64,000 nucleotides of DNA from an uncultured Myxococcales bacterium (GTDB lineage: Bacteria; Myxococcota; Myxococcia; Myxococcales; Myxococcaceae): NCBI GenBank assembly GCA_937980205.1, contig CALJKW010000014.1, positions 23,374 to 87,373 of the forward strand. The letters run 5' to 3'. Positions 52,074 to 58,740 of the stretch are shown here, one piece after another. Under the pieces are notes generated by a model. It was not told the origin of the DNA, made no database searches, and worked only from the letters and a program-made list of their open reading frames with translations. The translations under genes and the position numbers were made by a program. Numbering within the stretch: position 1 is the stretch's first letter; every line of letters starts with the position of its first letter.

Positions 52074-53552
52074 TCAACGCGAACGCAGGCTCGGCGCCGA
52101 GCCGCGCGGGTACTTCACCAGCGGCTGCTTCGCGAGCGCCTTCTGCACCGGCGCCACGACGTTGTCCCACGACGCCAGCGGCTCCTCGAGGGCGTTGAAC
52201 ATCGCGGCGTCCCCTTTCAGCGCATCGCGAAACAGCCGCTCGTAGGGAGACGTGCCCTGCGCTCTGCGGTCGACGGGCAGCTCGAGCTCCCGTCCGTCGG
52301 CGAGCCGCAGCGAGATCTCGTGCTGCGGGTGGATCAGCCCGCGCAGCGTCGCCCGCGCGCCCTCGCTCGCGCCGGTCAGCCGCGCGAGCTCGGCCGTCAG
52401 CTTCAGGTCCACCTCGACGCCCCACTGGTCCTCCGCCGCCGCCTTCGCCGCCTCGATCGAGAACCGCACGCCCTTCCACCGCGCGGTGTTCACCGCCAGC
52501 TCGAAGGCGACGAACGTCTCCGCGTCCGACGGCTTCACCTTGCCCGTCTTCGCGTCGACCGGGGCGCCCTGCTCCGCGTCATTGAAGCCCTCGAACTGAC
52601 CCTTCCTCGCCGTGGAGCCGTCGACGGTGATGTTCTCGAGCACCTCGGCGCGCGCCCTGCGCAGCGCGTCCGCCGTGAGCCGCTCGGCCGGCGGCAGCTC
52701 GGCCGTCGCCGTCGCGAGCACCATCATCAGGTGGTTCTGCACGACGTCGAGCAAGAGCCCCGTGCTGCGGAAGTACGGCCGATCGTTCGAGCCGATCGTC
52801 TCGTCCATGAACACGTGCACCGCCTGCACGTGACGGCTCGAGAGCGCGGCGTCCATCACCGGGTTCGTCCGCATCGCGAGGATGTCGTTCAGCATCGGCA
52901 GGAAGTGGTCGACCAGCAGCACCTGCCCCGGCGCGAAGCTGCCGCGGATGTAGCTCGCCAGCGCGTGCGCGTGCTCGCGGCTCTCGCCGAACGGCTTCTC
53001 CAACATCAGCCGGCGGAACGCGCCGGCGCTCTTCGGCCGGTCGACCCCCGCAGCCTTCAGCGCCTTCATCGTCTCGTCGAACGTCGACGGCGGGAGCGCG
53101 GCGTACGCGACCACGCTGCCCTCGCCGACCAGGGCGTTCAGCTGCTTCGACAGCGCCTCGGGCGCGGCCGCGAAGTCGATGCGCCTCAGCTCGCCGTCTT
53201 GCCTCTCGCTCGCAGCCACCAGCGCCCTCAGCTTCTCGAGCTGCTCGTCCGAGGCGCGCGCGCCACCGCGGCCGGCGGCCAGCTGCTCGAAGTGCTCCTC
53301 GAACGGCATCGGCTTTCGACCGAGCAGCACGACGGGGTGCCGCGCGGGCTCGAGGCCGCCCCGCTCGCCCTTCTCGGCGAGGCCGATGAGCGCATCACGC
53401 ACCGCGCCCTCGGCGGCGAGATCTCCGGTGGCGCCGAAGACCACCAGCTTCGCCGGCGGGGGCTGCGCGGGTGAGCCGTGCAAGAGGTGCTGCACCGCCG
53501 GCGCAGACGACGGCCGCAGCTCGAGCGGGTGCCTTTCGGCGCGTGCGGGCAT
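52074..53552 (-). CDS. Glucose-6-phosphate dehydrogenase homologue with altered substrate motif
   Basis: 492 residues from ATG 53552. NADP-type nucleotide loop 'VVFGATGDLA' (38-46), then 'RLMLEKPFGES' (EKPFG as in G6PDH) and 'STGLLLDVVQNHLMMVLA' with the catalytic-base-equivalent His274. The hallmark DHYLGKE, however, reads DHFLPML at 215-221: Asp and His are kept but the substrate-binding Lys is Met and Gly is Pro. An N-terminal extension of about 30 residues precedes the Rossmann fold. The gene stands alone, without phosphogluconolactonase or gnd neighbours. It could be a paralogue acting on another sugar phosphate, a regulatory pseudoenzyme, or a weak G6PDH. Convergent with addA. Confidence 0.82.
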   Translation of the reverse strand: MPARAERHPLELRPSSAPAVQHLLHGSPAQPPPAKLVVFGATGDLAAEGAVRDALIGLAEKGERGGLEPARHPVVLLGRKPMPFEEHFEQLAAGRGGARASDEQLEKLRALVAASERQDGELRRIDFAAAPEALSKQLNALVGEGSVVAYAALPPSTFDETMKALKAAGVDRPKSAGAFRRLMLEKPFGESREHAHALASYIRGSFAPGQVLLVDHFLPMLNDILAMRTNPVMDAALSSRHVQAVHVFMDETIGSNDRPYFRSTGLLLDVVQNHLMMVLATATAELPPAERLTADALRRARAEVLENITVDGSTARKGQFEGFNDAEQGAPVDAKTGKVKPSDAETFVAFELAVNTARWKGVRFSIEAAKAAAEDQWGVEVDLKLTAELARLTGASEGARATLRGLIHPQHEISLRLADGRELELPVDRRAQGTSPYERLFRDALKGDAAMFNALEEPLASWDNVVAPVQKALAKQPLVKYPRGSAPSLRSR

Positions 53553-53628
53553 GGGCGGTTCTTCTAGCGACCGGGCACTGCCGTTCGCACGGCACAAATG
53601 GCGGCGCACGACGCGTTAAGGTGCCGGC

Positions 53629-54426
53629 GTGAACTACGACGGCCTCGCCGAGCGCCTGCGCTCGTACTCACGCCTCGCGCGCATCAGCACCTACGGCCAC
53701 GTCCGCGAGCTCGACCGCCGCTTCGAGCTCCTCCGCATGGACACGCCCGGCCGCCCGCGCGTGCTCATCACCGCCGGCTTCCACGGCGAAGAGCCCGCGG
53801 GGCCCATCACCCTCGCGACCCGCTTCGCGTCGATCGCCGCCTACGCGAAGAAGCGCGGAGTCGGCCTCACCGTCTTCCCCTGCGTCAACCCGTCGGGCTT
53901 CGAGCTGCGCACGCGCTACAACGCGACCGGCGAGAAGCCGAACAACGACTTCCTGCGCTACCGGCTCGCCGACGGCTCCGAGCACGGAGAGCTCTACGGC
54001 CGCGACCCCGCCTTCCGCTCGCTCAAGCTCTACCGCAAGGGCCCACAGGAGACGCGCGCGCTGCGCCGGGTGCTCGAGCGGCTGGCGACTCCCGTCGCGG
54101 CGCTCGATCTCCACCAGGACAACTACATGCGCCGCGCCGCCACCTACGCGTACGTCTTCGGAGACGCCCGCGACTACGCCCCGCTCGCTCGCCGCTCGGC
54201 GAAGCACCTGCCCATCGCCGCCAACACGCAGGTCGACCCGCGCCTCACCACCGACGCCCACGGCTTCATCTGGTTCCACGACGGCAGCGTCACCGACTGG
54301 TTCATGCGCCGCGGCGCGCGGTGGTGCGCCACGCTCGAGACCACCACGCAGAGCGACCTCGCCCAGTGCCACGCGGTGAACCTCATCTGGGTCCGCGGCT
54401 TCATCGACCTCGCCGCCCGCGCCTGA
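53629..54426 (+). CDS. M14-like zinc carboxypeptidase/deacylase
   Basis: 265 residues from a GTG with AAGG upstream. Zinc ligands in family order: His52 and Glu55 in 'AGFHGEEPAG', then His162 in 'AALDLHQDNY'. 'NPSGFELRTRYNATG' contains the Asn-Arg type substrate-binding pair, and the Glu in 'ATLETTTQ' is in the place of the catalytic base. Most like the small M14/succinylglutamate-desuccinylase-like group rather than classical carboxypeptidase A. No signal peptide, so it is cytoplasmic. Substrate unknown; a murein peptide or N-acyl amino acid is possible. Ends in a palindromic terminator shared with the convergent hydrolase gene. Confidence 0.8.
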   Translation: MNYDGLAERLRSYSRLARISTYGHVRELDRRFELLRMDTPGRPRVLITAGFHGEEPAGPITLATRFASIAAYAKKRGVGLTVFPCVNPSGFELRTRYNATGEKPNNDFLRYRLADGSEHGELYGRDPAFRSLKLYRKGPQETRALRRVLERLATPVAALDLHQDNYMRRAATYAYVFGDARDYAPLARRSAKHLPIAANTQVDPRLTTDAHGFIWFHDGSVTDWFMRRGARWCATLETTTQSDLAQCHAVNLIWVRGFIDLAARA

Positions 54427-54451
54427 AATGGGGACAGGCCTGTCCCCATTT
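54426..54451. terminator. Bidirectional palindromic terminator
   Basis: Perfect 13-bp arms AAATGGGGACAGG / CCTGTCCCCATTT with no loop, overlapping the last base of the M14-like gene and ending 1 base before the stop of the convergent gene. Five T residues follow on the plus strand. Same word family as at 56293 and similar to 30444. Confidence 0.75.
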
Positions 54452-54452
54452 T

Positions 54453-55178
54453 TCAGCCCATGCCGAGCGCGGCCTCGAGGTCGCGCAGGTACGCGAGCGT
54501 GCTCGGGCCCCAGTTTCGATTCAGGTTGTTCGGGTCGTTGCGCTGGCGCGGCTGCCCGGTCGCGGGCCCCGGCGCGTAGACGCCCCACAGGGCGCGAATC
54601 GTCCCGGCGTTCCGGTAGTAGCCGTCGGGCTTCGCGAGGGTGCGCGCCATGATGTCGATGCTCTCGGCTGCCGAGCGGAAGCGGCGCGGCCCGGTGGAGC
54701 TCGAGATCCCCATCGCGTTGTTCTTGTTGCGGAAGGCGCTCGAGGTCCAGTTGCCGGTCTCGTGCCGCGAGATCGCCACGAGCAGCAGCGGGTCGAGGTT
54801 GTTCCTCCGCGCCGCGTTGATGAAGTGCTCGGCGAGGTGCCGCGCCTGCGGAGGCAGCTGCGCCCGCAGCGCCGACGCGCTCACCTCGCGGAACCGCTTC
54901 CACTGGTGCGCGTAGCCGGCCTGGGTCGCGGTGGTGCCGGGCCCCTGCGGTCCGGCGGGGCCCGGCTCGAACGAGCTCACGCCATTGAGCGCGTCGAGCG
55001 TCTGCTGCCCGACGATGCCGTCGACGCCGAGCCCGCGCGCGCGCTGGAACCGCTCGACGGCCGCCTTGGTGCCGCGCCCGAAGGTGCCGTCGACGCCGCC
55101 GGGGTCGAACCCCGCCGCGAGCAGCCGCTCTTGAAGCCGACGGACGTCACTGCCAGTGGAGCCGATTCGGAGGGCCAT
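54453..55178 (-). CDS. Peptidoglycan-binding, glucosaminidase-like hydrolase
   Basis: 241 residues. Residues 1-65 are one PG_binding_1 module ('STGSDVRRLQERLLAAGFDPGG', 'FGRGTKAAVERFQRARGLGVDG' in two halves). After a Gly/Pro linker, residues about 95-225 form a lysozyme-like domain with the likely catalytic Glu140 in 'ISRHETGNW' and 'NKNNAMGISS', as in beta-N-acetylglucosaminidase-like (GH73-type) or related muramidases. No signal peptide is present, so export may use another system, as also for the protein at 61454-63136. Role: cleavage of murein glycan strands in cell-wall turnover or prey killing (inference). Confidence 0.8.
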   Translation of the reverse strand: MALRIGSTGSDVRRLQERLLAAGFDPGGVDGTFGRGTKAAVERFQRARGLGVDGIVGQQTLDALNGVSSFEPGPAGPQGPGTTATQAGYAHQWKRFREVSASALRAQLPPQARHLAEHFINAARRNNLDPLLLVAISRHETGNWTSSAFRNKNNAMGISSSTGPRRFRSAAESIDIMARTLAKPDGYYRNAGTIRALWGVYAPGPATGQPRQRNDPNNLNRNWGPSTLAYLRDLEAALGMG

Positions 55179-55313
55179 GAAACATTATCGAGGCGACGGA
55201 AAATTCGGTTGTGGCCGCGGCACGTTGCGCTTCGCGCGCAATTCCCACGCGATGAGAAAGCTCAACGTTTCATCGACCTGGGGGGCGGAGCGCGCTAGTG
55301 AGGCCGCCCGCAA

Positions 55314-56213
55314 ATGACACTGCTAACGATCGCGCTCATTCTCTCGCAGACCGAAGCCCAACCTCCCCCGCCAGCAGCCGAGACGCCGCCGCCCGCCGCC
55401 GCGCAGGAATCCCCGCCCGACGCACCGGAGAAGCAGAGCCAGCCGGTGAAGGAAGAGGTCGAGAAGGCGACCGAAGAGCCGCCGGCGGCGCCGCTGGCTC
55501 CGAGCCCGTGGACGGCGACGCTGACCGGCGGCATGACGTGGATCAGCGGCAACGTCATCTCGCTGACCTTCGTGGTGGCGGGACAGGCGACGCGCAAGAC
55601 GGACAAGACCATCTTCGTGGTGAAGGCGTTCGCCAGCTACGGCGAGAAGTTCGGGCCGCTGCCGCGCGAGGTGCTCGTGTTCAACGCGGGCACGACCGCG
55701 CAGTTCGACTATCGCTTCAACAAGACGATCTCGATCCTCGCGGTGGGCGGCCTCGATACGGACCACGTGAAGAGCGTCGAGATCCGCGGCTTCGGCGAGC
55801 TCGGCGTCGGCTTCACCTGGGTCGACATCAAGGGCGAGTCGGACCCCGAGAAGGATCTGCAGAAGGTGCTGGTCAAGACGGACGTCGGCATCCGCGTGCA
55901 GCCGGAGCGCCGCTTCCAGTACTACCCGACGTTCGCGAACCCCGAAGACGTCTGGCTCGTGGGTCCGCGCGTCGCGCAGGTGCTCCACTACGCGTGGTCG
56001 CCCACGACGTACGCACGCGAAGAGCTCGAGTTCCTGCCGAACGTCATCGGCCCCTCGCGCTTCCTGGTGAACAGCGTGACGAAGGCGGCGGTCGGCCTGG
56101 TCTCCGTCCTGTCCGCCTCCGCCACGTTCACCGTGCGCTACGACTCGGCGCCGGCCGTCGGCCGCCTGCCGCTCGACACGATCTTCACGCTCGGGATCGA
56201 AGCGAACCTCTAG
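55314..56213 (+). CDS. DUF481 outer-membrane beta-barrel protein
   Basis: 299 residues. Signal MTLLTIALILSQTEAQ, then a long Pro/Ala/Glu linker (17-65), then a barrel of the DUF481 kind: 'WTATLTGGMTWISGNV' with repeats like 'FVVKAFASYGEKFG' and 'AQFDYRFNKTISILAVGGLDTD'. DUF481 proteins resemble salt-induced outer-membrane proteins and form small barrels of unknown cargo. It stands alone between two convergent/divergent genes. No Shine-Dalgarno; TAGTGA 12 bases upstream might be a -10. Confidence 0.8.
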   Translation: MTLLTIALILSQTEAQPPPPAAETPPPAAAQESPPDAPEKQSQPVKEEVEKATEEPPAAPLAPSPWTATLTGGMTWISGNVISLTFVVAGQATRKTDKTIFVVKAFASYGEKFGPLPREVLVFNAGTTAQFDYRFNKTISILAVGGLDTDHVKSVEIRGFGELGVGFTWVDIKGESDPEKDLQKVLVKTDVGIRVQPERRFQYYPTFANPEDVWLVGPRVAQVLHYAWSPTTYAREELEFLPNVIGPSRFLVNSVTKAAVGLVSVLSASATFTVRYDSAPAVGRLPLDTIFTLGIEANL

Positions 56214-56292
56214 CGCAGGTCGGGCACAGCGCGACCTCGCGGACGATGCGCCGGCCGGTGCCGCCGGGTCGTCGCCGAGATCGCGACCGCAG

Positions 56293-56313
56293 AAATGGGG
56301 GCAGTCCCCATTT
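56293..56313. terminator. Palindromic terminator between convergent genes
   Basis: Arms AAATGGGG / CCCCATTT with a 5-base loop, in the 103-bp gap between the DUF481 and PLP-enzyme genes. T-rich on the plus side (CCCCATTTTCG). Its sequence matches the outer part of the palindrome at 54426. Confidence 0.65.
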
Positions 56314-56316
56314 TCG

Positions 56317-57543
56317 TCAGGCGAGCACGGGCCAGCGCTGGAGCGGCTTGTCGCCGTCGACGACGACGAGCTCCCCAAAGGCGTTGAGCACGGCCTCGCT
56401 CTGCGTCGGCCGGTAGAAGACGCAGTCGCCCACCGAGACCTGCAGGTCGTGAGAGCCGATGAGCAGCTCCTGGTTGCTCGAGCGGCCGTAGAGATCGCTG
56501 TAGCCCAGCCCCGGCGGAGAGAGCGGCTTCGCCAGCCAGTTCCCTCCGTACACGAACACGCCCTTGGCGGTCTCCGGCATCGCGAGGGAGCGCAGGCCCG
56601 ACAGCGCCTCGAGCCCGGGGATGTGCGGCGGCTCGACGCGCTTGAGCACCGGCGTGGCGATGAACGCCGCCGGCAGCAGCGGCTCCTGGTCGAAGTCGGA
56701 CGGCGCGACGAACGCAGACCCCACTGCGACCTCGTTGGCGACGGTGCCCTCGAGGTGACGCGTGAACGTCATGCTGCCGCCGCTGTTGAGCACGAGCGCG
56801 GCGGGGTCGAACCCGGCCGCCTTCACCGCGTCGACGGCGGTCCGGTACCGCTCCTGGACCTGCGACCAGGCGCGGCCGCGCAGCGGCCCGGGCGTCTTGC
56901 CGACGTGGGCGTCGTAGCCCATGAGCCCTTTGAGCTCGAGCCGCGGGTGGCCGGCGAGCGCACGGGCGACCTCCGCCACGTCGGCGAAGCCGCCGCGGTG
57001 CAGGCCGACGTCGAGCTCCAGCGACACGGCGAGCGTGACGCCCTTCTCCTGCGCGAAGGCGTCGTACTCGGCGAGACGCTCTTTCGTGTCGATGAGCCAC
57101 TGCGTGCGCGTGCCCCACGCCGGCGCCGAGGCGTGCAGCGCACGCACCGCCGCGATCGGCATCGGCTTGCCGAGCAGCACGTCGGTGGCCGGATCCCTGG
57201 CCCAGAGCGCGGCGACCATCGACGTGTTGAACGCCATGTACCGCTGCGTGCCGGCCTCGAGCGCGTCGAGCAGGGGCAGACACGGCAGCGACTTGACCAC
57301 GAGGCGCAGCGCCAGCTTCGCGGCGCGCACCCGCTCGACGATCGACAGCGCGTTGGCCTTCAGCCGCACGCGGTCGACGACGACGACGGGCGCACCGAGG
57401 TCCCTCACGGCCGCGTTGAGCGCCGCGAAGTACGCGTCATGACCTCCGCTCCTCGGAGCGACCGCGCGGCGAGCGACGACCGCGCCGGCACCGGCGGCGA
57501 GACCGATGACGGCAAGACCTCTGCGGGTGAAGCGGCGCGCCAT
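56317..57543 (-). CDS. PLP fold-type III enzyme (D-threonine aldolase/D-serine dehydratase-like)
   Basis: 408 residues. The N-terminus MARRFTRRGLAVIGLAAGAGA is Tat-like or a simple signal anchor. The TIM-barrel starts with 'APVVVVDRVRLKAN' and the presumed PLP-binding Lys84 in 'LRLVVKSLP', then 'MGYDAHVGKTPG', 'LNSGGSMTF' and a C-terminal beta domain with 'SHDLQVSVGDCVFYRP', where the His and Cys may ligate metal, as in D-serine dehydratase. Would act on D-amino or 3-hydroxy-amino acids. A secreted form of this fold is unusual. Separated by about 30 bp from the next gene on the same strand. Confidence 0.82.
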   Translation of the reverse strand: MARRFTRRGLAVIGLAAGAGAVVARRAVAPRSGGHDAYFAALNAAVRDLGAPVVVVDRVRLKANALSIVERVRAAKLALRLVVKSLPCLPLLDALEAGTQRYMAFNTSMVAALWARDPATDVLLGKPMPIAAVRALHASAPAWGTRTQWLIDTKERLAEYDAFAQEKGVTLAVSLELDVGLHRGGFADVAEVARALAGHPRLELKGLMGYDAHVGKTPGPLRGRAWSQVQERYRTAVDAVKAAGFDPAALVLNSGGSMTFTRHLEGTVANEVAVGSAFVAPSDFDQEPLLPAAFIATPVLKRVEPPHIPGLEALSGLRSLAMPETAKGVFVYGGNWLAKPLSPPGLGYSDLYGRSSNQELLIGSHDLQVSVGDCVFYRPTQSEAVLNAFGELVVVDGDKPLQRWPVLA

Positions 57544-57574
57544 GGGGATGACCTTAACCCCCGCGAGCGGAAAC

Positions 57575-57889
57575 TCACGCCTGTGGCAGCTCGGCGTACT
57601 GCTGCTGCTCGGGCCCGAAGATCTCCTCGACCTGGGCGCGCACGTTGGCGGCGTCGTCTTCGGTGAGAGGGCCGTCGGCCTCGAGCTTCTCGTCGATGTC
57701 GAGGATCAGCCGGGTGAGCGGCCGAACCCACGCGAACTCGGGATCGAAGGCGACGAGGCGCAGCATCTCGCCGGGGCGAATCACGACCCCGTGCCTCGCC
57801 TCGTACTGCAGCCGCGCCGCATCGATGAGTTTCTTGTGAAGTCCGAGCGCCTCGGCACGAACCGCCTCGATGTCTTGTCGCGGAGTCAT
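57575..57889 (-). CDS. Small helical hypothetical protein
   Basis: 104 residues from the ATG at 57889; a GTG three codons earlier is also possible. Sequence features: 'DIEAVRAEALGLHKKLIDAARLQYEARHGVVIRPGEMLRLVAFDPEF' in two predicted helices, an acidic C-terminal helix and no Cys, TM or signal. Codon use is typical for the window. Family not recognised. It may be co-transcribed with the downstream PLP enzyme gene (31 bp gap), giving no clear functional hint. Confidence 0.6.
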   Translation of the reverse strand: MTPRQDIEAVRAEALGLHKKLIDAARLQYEARHGVVIRPGEMLRLVAFDPEFAWVRPLTRLILDIDEKLEADGPLTEDDAANVRAQVEEIFGPEQQQYAELPQA

Positions 57890-57944
57890 AGCTCTCACAG
57901 CATGCGCATGAATCCGGCCACGACAAGGGGCGCGGCCACGCCCC

Positions 57945-58643
57945 TCAAACCTCGAAGCAGCTGGCGATCATCCCGGCGAGCTCGAAGGCCACATCGGGCG
58001 GCCGCTCACGCGCTGCGGTGCACAGGAAATCGCGCGCTTCGCCGCTCGCGTGCACGGCCCGAACGGATCGAACGCCGAGCTTCGCGAGGCACCGCTGCCC
58101 GGCCCAGTGCCTGGCGCCGCGGGCGCTGTGCGCGGCGAGCACCGCGACGTGCGGCTTCATTTCCGCCACACGCTCGCGGACGGCGGGGCTGAACACCTCA
58201 CCGCAGGCGATCGGGGCGACGCTGCGCCCCGCGACACGCAGCGCGCGGGCCTCGGCGAGCGCCGCGGGCGGCGCGTCGCGCGCGTCGGCGCTCGTCTCGG
58301 AGCGCTGTCTCCATACCGCGGCCCTGCGCAGCCCGGGCGACCAGCCGACGAGGAAGTACGGCAGCGACCCCTTCTTCGCGCTGCCTCTCCCCGCGGCGTC
58401 GACGCCGAGGATCACGGCGACGTTCGCCGCGCGCGCCGCGTCGATCACCGGCGCGGCGACCTCGCGCACCTGTGCTTCGCTGCGCGCCTCGAGGAAGCCC
58501 GCCGGCAGCACGACGAGCTCACTGTCATTGGGCCGCGCGGAGATGAGCCCCTTCGCGGCGGCGATGCGGTCGTCGTTCGACTTCAAGCCTGCGCGGACGA
58601 CCGTCGTGCAGACGCGCAGCCCCGACCTCTTCTTCTGTGTCAT
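57945..58643 (-). CDS. Nitrilase-like carbon-nitrogen hydrolase homologue
   Basis: 232 residues from ATG 58643 (GGGGGTGG upstream). 'LRVCTTVVRAGLKSNDDRIAAA' and 'ELVVLPAGFLEA' mimic the first strand and the PE(x)-loop of the nitrilase fold, and 'SVAPIACGEVFSPAVRERV' matches the region of the catalytic Cys (icyE/D.fP). The Glu of the usual 'PE' motif is replaced in this reading (LPAG), with a Glu three residues later. The Lys of the triad is not clear ('SAKKGSLPYF'). Either a divergent amidase or an inactive relative. No signal peptide. Confidence 0.6.
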   Translation of the reverse strand: MTQKKRSGLRVCTTVVRAGLKSNDDRIAAAKGLISARPNDSELVVLPAGFLEARSEAQVREVAAPVIDAARAANVAVILGVDAAGRGSAKKGSLPYFLVGWSPGLRRAAVWRQRSETSADARDAPPAALAEARALRVAGRSVAPIACGEVFSPAVRERVAEMKPHVAVLAAHSARGARHWAGQRCLAKLGVRSVRAVHASGEARDFLCTAARERPPDVAFELAGMIASCFEV

Positions 58644-58740
58644 TGCGCCACCCCCTTTTCGAAAACGTGGCGAAGCGCACACTACGCGGGGGGTCTGACA
58701 GTGGAGCGGTGCCGCGCGGCCACACGGGGGTGCAGGCGGC

